Shown here one piece after another: positions 1-11,408 of a DNA stretch of 64,000 nt. Every line of letters begins with the position of its first letter. Position 1 is the stretch's first letter. The position numbers and the translations under genes are program-made. The stretch covers positions 96,824,411-96,888,410 of the forward strand of contig NC_134084.1 in assembly GCF_000715075.1 (NCBI RefSeq), written 5' to 3'. The notes under the pieces are model-generated. The model ran no database searches. It was not told where the DNA came from and was given only the letters and a program-made list of their open reading frames with translations. The stretch is from Nicotiana tabacum. Lineage: Eukaryota; Streptophyta; Magnoliopsida; Solanales; Solanaceae.

Positions 1-880
1 AGACGGTCTGGGCCAACTCTGCACTACTTCAATCTTATTCAAATCTACCTTGATCCCCTCACTCGATACTACATGGCCGAAAAAAGCCATAGAATTAAGC
101 CAAAATTCAGACTTTGAAAATTTTGCATAGCACTTCTTTTCTCTCAAGATCTAAAGCACGGTCTTCAGGTACTGCTCATGATCCTTCCAGCTCCAGGAGT
201 ACACCAAGATATCATCAATAAATACAATGATGAATGAGTCAAGATAGGGCTGAAATACATTTTTCATCAAGTGTAGAAAAGCTGATGGAGCATTGGTCAA
301 CCCAAATGACATCACAAGGAACTCGTAATGACCATACGGAGTCCTGAAGGCAGTTTTCAGGATATCCGGCTCTCAAATCTTCAACTGATGATAACATGAC
401 CGCAAATCAATATTTGAGAACTCTCTAGCACCCTATAGTTGATCAAATATGTCATCAATGCATGGAAATGGATACTTGTTCTTCACCGTAACCTTGTTCA
501 ACTGTCGATAATCAATACACATGCGCATAAAACCATCCTTCTTCTTCACAAAAACGATCGGAGCACCCCAATGTGATATACTAGGCTAAATGAAACCCTT
601 ATCAAGCAACTCTTGCAACTACTCCTTTAAATCTGCTCGGTCCATACGATATGGTGGAATAGAAATGGGCTGAGTGCCCGGTAACAAATCAATACCAAAA
701 TCGATATCCCTGTCGGGCAGCATACCCAGAAAATCCGCCGGAAATACATTTGGATAATCTATCACTATTGGAACTGACTCAACAGTAGGAGTATCAACAC
801 TAATATCTCTCATATATGCTAAATATGCATTACATCCCTTTTCAATTAACCGTGATGGCTTAAGGAAAGACACCACCCTG
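1..880 (-). pseudogene. Ty3/gypsy (Tekay/Del-type) reverse transcriptase, N-terminal part, decayed
   Basis: Reverse transcriptase copies retrotransposon RNA into DNA in the particle. Read on the minus strand, the segment opens with the linker typical of Del/Tekay elements (PPYRMDRADLKE near 620-655). It continues through [13 protein letters not shown] (about 541-580), [13 protein letters not shown] (about 481-525) and the catalytic FIDDILVYS motif (about 195-221), so the active-site Asp pair is still present. In-frame stops interrupt it in several places, for example just before the PSISHWGAP block and near 430, so no functional enzyme can be made. RNase H, integrase and any chromodomain would lie beyond the left edge. 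It is continuous with the protease and gag remnants to its right. The clade call rests on motif similarity and on the Met primer site and LTR further right. Confidence 0.85.
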
Positions 881-1265
881 CTAGGAACATAATCTAAAGT
901 ACCTCACCACTCTAACCGTAGCAAACCTGGCATAACCAAAGTCACCGTCTTAGCGTGACAATCAAGGATAGAATGATAGGAAGACAACCAGTCCATGCCT
1001 AAAATAACATCAAAATCTACCATACTGAGCAACAATTGATCGGCTCTAGTCTCGAAACTGCTATGAACAACTAAACACGGCCACTACACACGGTCAACAA
1101 TAATGAAATCTCTCATAGGCGTGGACACAAAGATAGTAGAACTCAAAGAATCATGGGATGTACCCAAATACTGAGCAAAATAAGATGATACATAGGAATA
1201 AGTGGAGCTTGGATCAAATAAGACTGATGCATCTCTATGACAAAGCGGAACAATACTTGTGATAA
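880..1265 (-). pseudogene. Retropepsin (aspartic protease) region of the same element, inactive
   Basis: This part of the polyprotein would cleave Gag-Pol. The first conserved block reads VLFDPSSTYSYVSSYF on the minus strand. The catalytic Asp codon is at 1213-1215, but the Gly of the expected Asp-x-Gly triad is a Ser codon at 1207-1209 (GGC to AGC would explain it). The second block, DFDVILGMDWLSSYHS, lies at about 970-1017 and includes the ILGMDWL signature. A stop codon follows LLRLEW at about 905, where related elements have Arg. Loss of the catalytic glycine and this stop both show the copy is dead. Confidence 0.8.
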
Positions 1266-1299
1266 CTGAGTCAGATGCAACTCTGTACTAACAGGAAGA

Positions 1300-2739
1300 G
1301 CATAATATATGGCATGGCCTCCCCATCTAGGGCGACCTCTACCTCCCCGAACTCCACCCTAGCTAGCTGTGCAGGTAGAGTGGCAACTAGTGCGGTAACC
1401 ACAGCCTAAGAAGCCTGAGGACCTAGTGGAATACGTGGGGCCTGAATAGTCTATGGAGGTGCACCCCTCCTGAGTCTGGGGAAATCCCTCACCATATAAC
1501 GAGTGTCATCATACTCAAAACAAGCTCTCGGAGGATGTGGCTACTAGGAATGGCTCGGACCTGGTCAGTTAGATGGACCGCTAAAAGCACCCCGTGCAAG
1601 TGGTGTACTAGATAGTGGCGGTGCATAATGGGCAACCTGGGGTCTGGGAGTGGCCGGAATACCGCTGGAAGCTGGAAGTGTTGAATGAACAGGGCGACTC
1701 AAATAGACCCTACCATGACGGGCTTTAATTGGGGCACTAGCACCATTATATGTGCTAGAATCTCGAGGCTTCTTGGCCGCCCTCTCCTATCTCTCCCGGG
1801 CCCACATACCCTCTAATCTCCTAGCGATCTCCACTACCTAGTGGTATAGGATGTCCATCTCCAACTCTTGGGTCATGCTGAATCTATACTAGGGTTGAGC
1901 CCCTCGATAAATCAACGAACTCGCTCATTGAAAGTAGCAACCAAGGCTGATACATGCTGGGACAAATCACTGAACCGGACCTGCATACTCCAATACGGTC
2001 ATAGAACCCTGGCTCAACTGCTCAAACTCTACACTTCATGCATCCCTAAGACTCTAGGGAACAAACTCCCTCATGAACATCTCTGAGAACTGATCCCAAG
2101 TGAGTGAAGCTGCCTCTCTGGCTACCCAACTCACATGCTCACCACTGTTGATAAGCCACTCCCTTAAGCTGGAACATATTGAAAGAAACTCCACTCGACT
2201 CCACAATACCCATAGTACGAAGGATACGCTGTCACTCCTCAAGAAAACCTTGTGCATCCTCCGAAGCCAACCCGCAGAAAGTAGGAGAGTGGTACTTCGT
2301 GTACTTCTCGAGATTGAGCTGCCCTCCAGAAGCTATTGCCCTAACCTCAGGCTGAATTGGACAACCACTACACTAGTATGAACTCTGGAACATGGTTAAC
2401 CTAGACCCGCTGCTCTAGGGTGCGGGCGGTGGGAGTCTGTGCTCCTTTCCCCGCCTGAGATGTGGCAGGAGCAAGGTGGAATCAACCCTGCCTAAGCCAA
2501 AGTTCCAAACATGCTCAAAACTGGGCGAGAGTCTTCTCAAGTGTAGGGGTAGTAGCAGGCATCTTAGGTGTCAGCTCTCCAATTGGAGCTACTGGTGGCT
2601 CCTCGGTAGAAGATCGTACAGGTGCTCTAGCTACACTACGGGGACGGCCTCGGCCTCTACCCCGGCCCTAGCCTCTCACGGCTCTAGCAGGGGGCGTGGG
2701 CGTCTGATCATTAAATCCAGTTGTGTGTGTCCTCACCAT
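1300..2739 (-). pseudogene. gag of the same Tekay-like element, with stops and frameshifts
   Basis: Gag forms the retrotransposon particle and binds the RNA. I place the start at the ATG whose first base is 2739 (MVRTHTTGFNDQTPTPPARA), which precedes an RG-rich segment and lies about 190 bp from the primer site. A TAG falls after residue 22, within the RG stretch. Further in, the capsid-like block LTWDQFSEMFMREFVP is readable near 2054-2100 and is followed by more stops and frame changes. The CCHC zinc knuckle is recognisable at about 1485-1530 but has become CFEYDDTRYMVRDFP, with three of the four metal ligands lost. Normal Del/Tekay gag is about 400 residues; this copy has the length but not the frame. 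Confidence 0.8.
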
Positions 2740-2926
2740 CTGCGAGAGAATAGAAAGACAGAGATTTAGAATTTCGAAGTCAACAAATTCTCACTATAAG
2801 GAATCAAATAAGTGAAATTTTTTCTAACAATTCTATAGCCTCCCAAAGATAAGTACAGACATCTCTATGCTGATTCACGAGACTCTACTAAACTTGTTTG
2901 TGATTCATAACACCTATGAACCTAGA
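2740..2926. other. 5' leader between gag start and primer site
   Basis: Untranslated leader of the decayed chromovirus. It is AT-rich, and I see no other signal in it. Confidence 0.6.
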
Positions 2927-2938
2927 GCTCTGATACCA
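2927..2938 (-). other. Primer binding site, initiator tRNA-Met type
   Basis: The minus strand reads TGGTATCAGAGC, the usual plant retrotransposon sequence complementary to the 3' end of initiator tRNA-Met. It lies 3 bp from the LTR end and fixes the element's orientation as minus. Confidence 0.9.
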
Positions 2939-2941
2939 ACT

Positions 2942-5900
2942 TGTCACAATATCAATTTCCCTTCGTAGGATGTCGTGATGGTACCTAGTCTCTAAGACTA
3001 GGTAAGCCTAACAAACATGCGGAAATAACTGAAATAATAATCAAATCCTCAAAACTCAACAACTAATATAAGGAAAGTCTACACAACTCAGTATATATAC
3101 AATAGCCCAAAACCCAGCGAAATACAAGTTACAAGCTCTATGGAGTGATACTGGATATCTCTACACAATAGTGTCTAAATAAGGGTAAGGAAATAAAATA
3201 CTCCATGTGGAGGAGGACTCCGAGGCCTGCGGACACCGGCATGTGTACCTTGAAGTCTCCAATGCACAGACTCAACTCACTAATGCCCGGACTGGTATAA
3301 GGTATATGGATCTACATAAAAAGATGTGAAGAAGCGTACCATGAGTATACCACAATGGTATAAACTCGGTAAAGTAGTAACGAGGTCAGGTCAAGGCCCT
3401 ATTGGAATAAATAAAAGACTGAACAAGTACAAGGCAATGTAATAATGACAGTAATGAAATTGAAACAACAAATAGTATATCAAGGTTTGCTACACGGAAC
3501 TAAAGCAATTAGTGCAACACAGAGAGAACAATTAACAATATGGTAAGGAAACAACAACCAAAGACAAGTGCAAAATGGAGAAATGCCAATAAGAGTTACT
3601 ACCGAGGTACCGCCTTGTAGCCTCAAGTCACAAGAACAAATCACAATCTTTCCTTATATCACCGCGGGAGTCTTTATATTTAGTTTTGAAAATTATTTTC
3701 CCGAAATAGCATCCTGCATTTAGCCACCTTATCACACCGCATGACTCCCAGTAGTTCCCCTACTAGCCACGCGTATCAAGCCCACATTATCTTACCGCAT
3801 GTGTTTCAACCCCAAAATCTTATACCACCACATGCTTATCTATATCACAATGTATTACAAACCACACCTCAAGTGCTCGATATCACAACTAGCTAAAGAA
3901 ACCAAACAATAACAATGTTTTCACCTTAAAGAGCTCATGGCTCAACCACAATGTATACAAGAGTCTCAACAAAAACAACCAAAATAAACAACTCAATAGA
4001 ATAGTATTTTACAACTTAACACTTTTCCTCAATGTGAATTACAACATTTATATCTCAATACCAATTTCAACAACGAGATATTTATTGATTTAACAACTTC
4101 AAGTAAAGAGTTCAACAATTAAGTAATGAATACGGAATAAAGGAAACCGGAACTTCAACTAAACATGTAGGTCAATTAGCATCTAAGAGAGTAAGACAAG
4201 TAGACATGTGAAAATAGGCTAATATTGATGAATATAACATGTTAAGATAACTCAATTAAGGCATGGAATGAATCTACATAGCTAAAAACGGTAATTTCCA
4301 CATTGAGCCTGTGTAAACACTCATCACCTTGCGTACATGGCTTCTACACATCACAAATTATCACAAACAACACCAATCTTAAAGGATAATTCCACTACAT
4401 AAGGTTAGGCAAGACACTTACCTCAAATCGCGCTCACTCAATCCACTAGTAGGCATTTTCCTCAATTATACAACTCCATACGGCTCAGATCTAGCCAAAA
4501 TAACTTCATACAATAAATATAAACTATAGAACACTAATTCCAACAATAAAGTTACGATCTTTTCAAAGGAATAAAATGTCAACCCGGGCTCGCATCTCGG
4601 AACCCGACAAAAATTACAAAATCCGAACACCCATTCGATAACGAGTCCAACCATACAAGAATTACTCAAATCCGACCTAAATGGCCTTTCAAATCCCCAT
4701 ATTTTAGCCTAAGAAGTGCACAAATTTTCTCCAAATTCCCAACACCAAAACGCAAATTTAATGATGAAAACAATACTGGATTCGTGTAATTTAACCAAAA
4801 TTGAGTTAGGAATTCTTACCTCAATGTTTCCCTTGAATACTCCCGAAAAATCACCTCACACTGAGCTTTCTAAGTACAAAAATGAATTATGAATCAAACC
4901 CTTGAAATTTCCCATTTTTTGCCCAGCAAATCTGCTTCTATGAGCCTGGGGTCGCACCTGCGCTGCCGCACCTGCGAAAAATACATTGCAAGTACGGATT
5001 TCACTTAAATCCAGGAGTCCCGCTTCTTTGGACCTTGTCTCGCACCTGCGAGCCCGCTTTTGCGGAGGAGGAGACCGCACCTGTGGTCCTGCCCAAAGCC
5101 TCCTCCTCCAATTCTGCTTCTGCGAAAGAAATGGCCGCGCTTGCGGAGACGCACCTGCGAGCCCATCCCTGGGCTCTCCTTTTCGCTTTTGTGCTTCACC
5201 TTCCGCACCCGCAATTCCGTACCAGCAGTCAATCCCTCCGCAAGTGCGATGACACCAACAGACCTAGGACTTTAGCAATTAGGCTAAGTCTAAAATTAAT
5301 CTGAATTAGATCTGAATCATACTCGGGGCTCCCGAGACCCCGTACGAATATACCAACAATTACAAAACACATAACGGACCCACTCGAGGAAACAAAATCA
5401 CATCAAACAATATCAATTTTACGAATCGCAACCCAAATTCAAGCCTATGAACTATGAACTTTCGATTTCCGTAACCAATGTCGATTCATACCAAAACAAC
5501 TCCAATTGACTCCAAATTTTGCGCACAAGTCATAAATAATATTAAGGACTTATTCCAATTTCTGAAATTAGGATCCGACCCCGATATTAATAAAGTCAAC
5601 TCTCGGTCAAACTTTTTAAATCTTCTATTTTCCAACTTTTGCCAATTCACGCTGAAATGACCTACAAACCTCCAAATCAACATCCGGACATACTCCTAAG
5701 TCTAAAATCACCATACGGACCTATTGGAATCATCAAAACTCCATTGTAGAGTCATCTACACAAAAATCAAATTACGGTCAACTCTTTCAACTTAAGACTT
5801 AAACTTAGGGACTATGTGTCTCATTTCACTCCAAAACTCACCCGAAACCAAAACCAAACACCCAGGCAAGTCCTATAACCACAATATAACATAGGAAGAA

Positions 5901-5953
5901 ATAATTGGTGGATCGGCATTAATATACTTAAAACGATTGACCAGGTAATTACA
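2942..5953 (-). mobile_element. 5' LTR of the Tekay-like element (about 3.0 kb)
   Basis: On the plus strand the LTR begins TGTCACAATATC next to the primer site. It probably ends near TAATTACA at 5953, giving TG...CA ends. The far end is less certain because the partner LTR is outside the window. It is homologous end to end with the segment at 11866-14520: both share the stretch CCTAGTCTCT...CTAGGTAAGCCTAA near one end and a run ending GG.AAGTC...GACC.GGT near the other. Most of the LTR is AT-rich, except for a CG-rich cluster at 4925-5250. The short open frames in it are not genes. Confidence 0.75.
4925..5250. repeat. CG-rich cluster of CGCACCTGCG-type motifs in the LTR
   Basis: Multiple irregular copies of CGCACCTGCG and related forms (GCTTCTGCGAA, GCTTTTGCGGA) lie inside an otherwise AT-rich LTR. 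The matching place in the 11.9-14.5 kb LTR has a different CG motif. Several spurious overlapping open frames on both strands come from the high GC content here. Confidence 0.7.
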
Positions 5954-6011
5954 GAATCCCTTTGAACTTTTCCCATTTTCTTTGCTCGGTTCTAACCTTC
6001 AATTCTTCAGG

Positions 6012-6075
6012 GATTTTTGACCTATGAAATGTTTATCAGATTAAAGTCTGATCAAATATTCATAGGTCAAAAATC
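6012..6075. repeat. 64-bp foldback with 17-bp perfect arms
   Basis: The arms GATTTTTGACCTATGAA (6012-6028) and TTCATAGGTCAAAAATC (6059-6075) are perfect reverse complements. The loop holds a second perfect 6-bp stem, ATCAGA (6035-6040) with TCTGAT (6047-6052). It may be a miniature element or the stem of a small RNA precursor; sequence alone does not decide. Confidence 0.8.
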
Positions 6076-6687
6076 TCCAGTGTCTTGATGACTTAAACAC
6101 ATAGAGCTTCGTTCTTCTATCCTTGCATTTGATCTCAATAGGTAAATCCTTCTCTCCCTACTTTGCTTGGTTCAATTATTGCCATTTGTGGATCTAATTT
6201 AATCATCATGTTCTTGAGCATGGGTTGGATTAGTCAATGATTCTTTATGACGAGCATTTGCATGATTAAATTAGTGTTTAATCATATATTTTAGTTAGTA
6301 TAAATTGTACTTCTATCCGTTGGTAATTTTGATTGAGCTTATGTGAATTTGGACTCCACTTAGGCCTTCCCGTTTGATTTAATTCAAATTTGGGACTATT
6401 CTGTTGGATAGTCAGGCCCAGCGAGTATAAAGCCCAATTAGACAAAGATGTAGGTAGTAGGTTTGTTGGGCTAGAAGGCCCATGCACAATGCCGAAGGAA
6501 ATTGGTAAATACACGCGAATTCATTCTAGGGAATCATTTAAATAACTGCTAGGAAGCTTCCTAGAAATGGAAAGGGGGATTGTTTAACAAGAAAAGAGTG
6601 AGCAGGGGTTGGGTATTAAGGTCTGTGAGGCAAAAATAGAAATTTGGGGGACTAAAAAGAAAAGAAAAGGCTGAAAGAAATGTGCTC

Positions 6688-6694
6688 TATATAA
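6688..6694 (+). promoter_or_regulatory. Candidate TATA box with leader-like sequence downstream
   Basis: TATATAA in the context GCTCTATATAACAAATG is followed, 30 bp on, by a C/A-rich stretch with CACACACACA and AACTAAAAACC that resembles a plant 5' untranslated leader. No open frame with recognisable content follows, so the promoter may be a relic. Confidence 0.4.
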
Positions 6695-7951
6695 CAAATG
6701 ACCCTCTGCACATTTTCAGCATTCATATCCATCTCTGAAAATTCACATCACTTGTTCATATGCATACACTCTTACCCACAACTCTCTCACACACACACAA
6801 AAGAGCTCACTCACAGTCAAAAACAACTAAAAACCATTTCTTGAATTCAAATTTGAGATCTCAGATCTAAAGTTCAAAAATTCAAAACACAAACAAAGAA
6901 AAACAAAAGAAAAAATAAGATTCAGGAGGATTTCGAAAGTGAATTTAATGTTGTTGATTTAATCCACTTTTTCTGGGTTCTAGAAGATTAATTACTCTGG
7001 AAATGTTGTTTTGGCTGCTGACTCTGTTGCTGGTTCTCTGATTTCGAGCGCTAAACTTCATCCCTCAACTTTCTGATCTATATTTGTTCTATCCTCATTG
7101 TTTTAGTGCTACTAGGTATGATCAAAACCTTCTGTAATACTCCATTGATTTTCATGAATGGGGATCCGAGTTGTTCAGATCCATATGTATAATTAGTTTC
7201 ATAGATGCACCATTAGATTTGCCTATAGTTTCTTCTATGTTAGCTTATTGTTTTGATTGTTTTTTATTAAATGCTTAAACTAAAATCATTCGCTAATCAA
7301 GCCTAGCAACTGCTCAATGCTTTGTGATGATTAGCTTCTCGTGAATTCATCAATAGAACTGCCTATAATCGCTTCTTTGTTAGCCATCGATTCTGATTGT
7401 TTAAGCTGAAGCAGGTCATTAATTAGTATATCCTAATTGCAGATTGCTGAAGCATGATGATTCTGGAAGCAGTAATGAATAGTTAATTTTAGAATTCGGA
7501 CTAGTTTAACTCATTGTAACATTGTTTCACATAGCATAGGTCATTAAAGTCGCTTTTATTATAAATTCAACTTAGAATCCCTGATGTAATAAATTGTTGC
7601 TGTAATTTTGAACTCAGATAGCCATATGCTTGATATTTAAAATATTTTTTTTTTTTACTCTTGTGATGACATATGAAAATTGTACAGAACTAGCTATTGG
7701 ACATTTGGGCCTCCATTTCCGAAAATGTTGGGGCCAACGAGGTTGTACCATTAGTTTGATATCTCAAAAAAAAACTATGTATCTCGTTTGTATATGGGTT
7801 CAATTCCAGGCCCATTTGGATGCTTGTCATGCCGCCTAAGTTGAAAAGCCGCTCCGGAAAGGCCAAACGCTATGGGCCTCGCTCCAGGCCCAAGCGCTTG
7901 CATTCGACCTCATTGGAGGTCTCAACTTGGGCCTGGGGTCACATGTAAACC

Positions 7952-8357
7952 GGGAGAAATTTAAAAATAGCCAAATTTACAAGTGGTCATTAAAAAATAG
8001 CCACAGTTTCTAAAGTAATCAAAATTTAGCCACTTTTCATGTAAAGATAAATCTGAACAAAAAACAGTGTTGAGAATCTGGAAAATACCCCAGTATAATA
8101 TACCGGTCCACCATAATATACTGGAAAGTAGAGCACCGGTGCTCCAATCTCCAGTATATTATACTGGAACTTTTTCCATGTTGGAGTTCCAGCATAATAT
8201 GCTGGAAGTTCATACACAGGTGCGCCGATCTTCAGTATATTATGCTGGAACTTTTCGTGTTGCAGCAAAATAACGGCTATTTTTCATTGACTTTGCAAAC
8301 GCTGGCTATTTTCGAATGACCAGTCCGAAAATTGGCTAGCCCGTGCTATTTTTACAC
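7952..8357. mobile_element. MITE-like element with imperfect TIRs, 7-bp flanking repeat
   Basis: The left end (AAAAATAGCC...AGTGGTCATT...AAAAATAGCCA) recurs inverted at the right end (TGGCTATTTTCGAATGACCAGT...GCTATTTTT). Both ends are bordered by GTAAACC (7945-7951 and 8358-8364), a possible target duplication. The interior holds several near-palindromic CCAGTATATTATACTGG-type blocks. I recognise it as a common Solanaceae dispersed repeat. It has no coding capacity. Confidence 0.75.
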
Positions 8358-8670
8358 GTAAACCACCAAATTAATTATTACTTAGTTTAGTTCTAAATCA
8401 GAATAATTAAGGCACAAAATGAATCCTTTGGTCACAACTTTACTCATCTACGTACCAATGCCTCTTTATAATGTAGAATAGCCTCCCGCTTTACCTATGT
8501 TTGAGTTATACAGTACTAGACCTCAAATAAGTCAATGATCCAATAGTTCGATGACAGTAATTTATTTAATCCTTAAGCATTTGATTCAAAGCATTAAATA
8601 GGCGGCAGCTCCCCATACATGACTTTAAGATTAGAAATAAACAGTTCTTGAATATCGTAGGAAAAATACA

Positions 8671-9900
8671 GGGGAAGTGCACGGTTAGCCACTAATAACA
8701 TATGTATTTACTTTTAAGTCACTGTTTAAAATATCTTTAGTCTTTAGCCACTGCTTAAATAAACTTTACCTGCCCAGACGCAAATACCCTTCTGCTCATA
8801 CAAGTTCAGGACCAAGTGTCCTTAACTTTTGAACTTGCAACTCTAAGTTCAGGACTACATGTCCTTAACTTTTGAACTTGGAACTCGAAGTTCAGAACCA
8901 CCTGTCCTTAAGTTATGTGCTTGTAACTCTAAGTTAAGGACTACTTGTCCTTAACTTTTGAACTTATAAGTCTAAGTTCAGGACCTATTGTCCTTAACTT
9001 TTGAGCTTGTTAGTCTAAGTTCAGGACCAAGTGTCCTTAACTTTTGAACTTGTATATGTAAGTTCAGGACCAAGTGTCCTTAACTTTTAAGCTTGTTAGT
9101 CTAAGTTCAGGATCTATTGTCCTTAACTTTTGAGCTTCTTAGCCTAAGTTCAGAACCTATTGTCCTTAACTTTTGAGCTTGTTAGTCTAAGTTCAGGACT
9201 TCAGGACCTATTGTCCTTAACTTTTGAACTTGTAACTGTAAGTTCACGACTTATTGTCCTTAACTTTTGAGCTTGTTAATCTAAGTTCAGGACCAAGTGT
9301 CCTTAACTTTTGAACTTATAATTTTAAGTTCAGGACCAAGTGTCCTTGATTCAAACCACTACATATGCACGTATTTAAGATTCTGATTTCCTAATTTTTT
9401 TTCCCCATAAAATTCTAGTTCACCATACTAATAGTTATACTAAGTACTACTCATATTATTAAGCTCGTTGGCGCTCTGATGAAAATATCACCTTTTTCCC
9501 TTTTACCCTTTATATTCTTTTCTTGCTTTTTTCTAGGTCCTTAATTTGTTGATGATTTCCCTCTTCCTATTTACAGTCATCTCGTCTCCTTTCTTGTTAG
9601 TCGGTCAATCTCCTTCACCTAAACCCCAAGAAATAGAGAGGGGGAACTGGGTTAGGTAGTGAAATGAGCTCTTCAAGCTCACCTGGTCGATCTCGAAGAG
9701 GAGAAAAGGAACAAAGAGCAAGGACTTTTGATACTGAAGCGAAGAAGATGTTTTGGGCCAAGACGGGATCAAGAGATAGAAGAAAGGGTAACACCGTCTT
9801 TTCGTATTAATTTTAATATACTAGTGGCTACTTTTGCTCAGAATTAAAAATACTGGATAAAAAGTAAATATCACTTTAAAAAGTGGATACCCCACACAAT
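8671..9900. mobile_element. Probable non-autonomous TIR element enclosing a minisatellite
   Basis: The left flank of the minisatellite (GTGCACGGTTAGCCACT...TATTTACTTTTAAGTCACTG) matches, imperfectly and inverted, the right flank at about 9815-9900 (CAGAATT...AAGTAAATATCACTTT...GTGGATACCCC). This suggests degenerate TIRs of about 85 bp. No transposase is present. The ends are approximate, and the right end directly abuts the next TIR element. Confidence 0.45.
8803..9350. repeat. 43-bp minisatellite, about 13 units
   Basis: The unit starts AAGTTCAGGACCAAGTGTCC and continues TTAACTTTTGAACTTGTAA plus four variable bases. Units mostly keep 43-bp spacing, with one local duplication near 9195. Each unit contains a near-perfect dyad, AAGTTCAGGAC against GTCCTTAACTT, with a five-base loop. 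Confidence 0.9.
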
Positions 9901-9910
9901 TTTTATGAAA

Positions 9911-10866
9911 ATGCACAAGTACCCCCTGACCTATATCCGGATTTTTAACTACTCACTTTTTCTTTACGGAAATCCTATTATCCCCCTAAACTTAGTTTAA
10001 ATAGAATTATTTGCACCTTAACACTGACAACCAAACTCTTGGCAAGTGGTGAGCTACACGCGCGCCCACATGTATTTTTAGTACTTTTTTTATTCTTTCT
10101 TCCTTTTCTTATCCTTTTTTCTTATTTCTTATTATTCTCATTTTTTTTGTTATTTCATTCTCTTTATTTTTGTTTTGGTCACCGACGACATAAAATGGTG
10201 GTCGTAGGAATTTCACAAACATCATTTTTCCGGCGAATTTTTTTTTTCCGGCGACAGATTTTTTTCCCGATCTAAGTGTGTTTTGTTTTATATATATAAT
10301 TTTCTTTAAAGTGTAATTTATGTGTGGGAGGAAGAGCAAAAGAAATAAAAACGAATATAGGCTGAGAAAACTTTTTCCAGTTAAAATTTTAATACATCAT
10401 TTTTTTTCCGGCGTGGGAAGATTTTCTGATGATGAATTTTTTCACCCAAATGTGAGTGTATTTTGCTTTGCTTATGAATGCACCTTTTTGAAAGTTTAAT
10501 TTGTGTGTGAAAAGAAAAAATAGAAGAAAAATGGTTAGACAAAGTTGCCGGTGAATGAATATCTGCCGGAATTAGAGAAGAAACGAAAAAAAAAGCAAAA
10601 GAAAAAAGACAAAGAAAAAGGAAAAGAAAAAGGAAAAGGAAAAAAAAAGTAAGAAAAAATGGTAAAAAGAATAAAAAATAATCTGAAAATTATTTTTTCT
10701 TGCTTCTCACTCTCCTTTGGGAGAGTGAAATACACACACTCTGCCACGTCAGCATTAAGGGTGCAAATAATTCCATTTAAAATAAGTTTAGGGAGGTAAT
10801 AGGATTCCCACAAAGAAAAAGTGTGTAGTTGGGAATACGAGTATAGGTCAGGGGGTACTTATGCAT
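9911..10866. mobile_element. 0.96-kb non-autonomous DNA transposon with TIRs of about 120 bp
   Basis: The left terminus (ATGCACAAGTACCCCCTGAC, running on to about 10033) reappears inverted at 10743-10866 with high similarity. Both arms carry the blocks CACTTTTTCTTT, CCTATTA.C.CCCTAAACTTA and GAATTATTTGCACC. Long TIRs and no coding sequence suggest a Mutator-like non-autonomous element. If the TIR proper starts at AAGTACCCC, the flanks are ATGCAC and ATGCAT, a weak duplication. The interior is rich in homopyrimidine and homopurine runs and repeats TTTTTTCCGGCG. Confidence 0.8.
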
Positions 10867-11408
10867 AGACGCGATTAATAATAAATTATTGTGACTATGG
10901 GTACGGTTCTCATTGCATAGTCACGATACGTAATTTCAAATTCGAGCGTACGCATTGTTTGACTTGATTCTAACTTCAAAGTAATAATAAAATAAACGTG
11001 TCGTAAATTGCGGGTGCGTTTCACATGGCGCGATTTGCGGTATGTGTAAAACAACAAGTGTACGACATCGTAACTTATTTTAAAATAAATCCATAAACAC
11101 GTAAAATGATTTTTAATAAAATAAAAATGGCTAAAAGGAAAATGCACGTAGGTTTCAAAAACATGTAATATCAGTTGATTTCCAAGTTTAACTGTTAAGT
11201 GACTGTACTAAAATCACGGAATTCGGGAATACCTCACGCCTTCTCTCAGTTTAACAGAATTCTTTATCTAGTTTTCTGTGTTTCTTTGACTTAAACAAAG
11301 TCAAACTTTCCTTGAATTGGGATTTTAAAATAAACTTGTGACATAGAACACCTTAATAATTATTCTAAATCGCGACTCTTTCAAATAAAATAAATAATCG
11401 CACTTCAA
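10867..11408 (+). mobile_element. Diverged fragment of the large LTR family of the right-hand cluster
   Basis: Its reverse complement aligns with the R-U5 part of the LTR starting at 20363. Shared landmarks in the same order are GAGTCGC, GAATTCTGTTAA, GAGAAGG.GT.AGG.ATTCCCGAATTC and GT.CTTAAC. The fragment is therefore opposite in sense to LTR1-LTR4. It begins exactly where the previous TIR element ends. Confidence 0.6.

Larger units (their letters stand above)
5954..7944. other. Unassigned segment with hairpin, promoter-like block and T-run
   Basis: I recognise no coding sequence. It contains a foldback at 6012-6075 and a TATA box at 6688 followed by a leader-like stretch with a short CA repeat (about 6785-6800). 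It also has a T-run near 7640 and a small palindrome, GACCTCATTGGAGGTC, near 7907. It could be the 5' part of an old gene or the LTR of an unrecognised retroelement. Confidence 0.4.

Noticed and set aside
5005..5304. Overlapping openings of 71-89 codons near 5 kb
   Set aside because: Caused by the CG-rich motif cluster in the LTR; open in several frames on both strands.
10039..10813. Phe-rich openings on both strands in the TIR element
   Set aside because: They are translations of homopyrimidine and homopurine runs.
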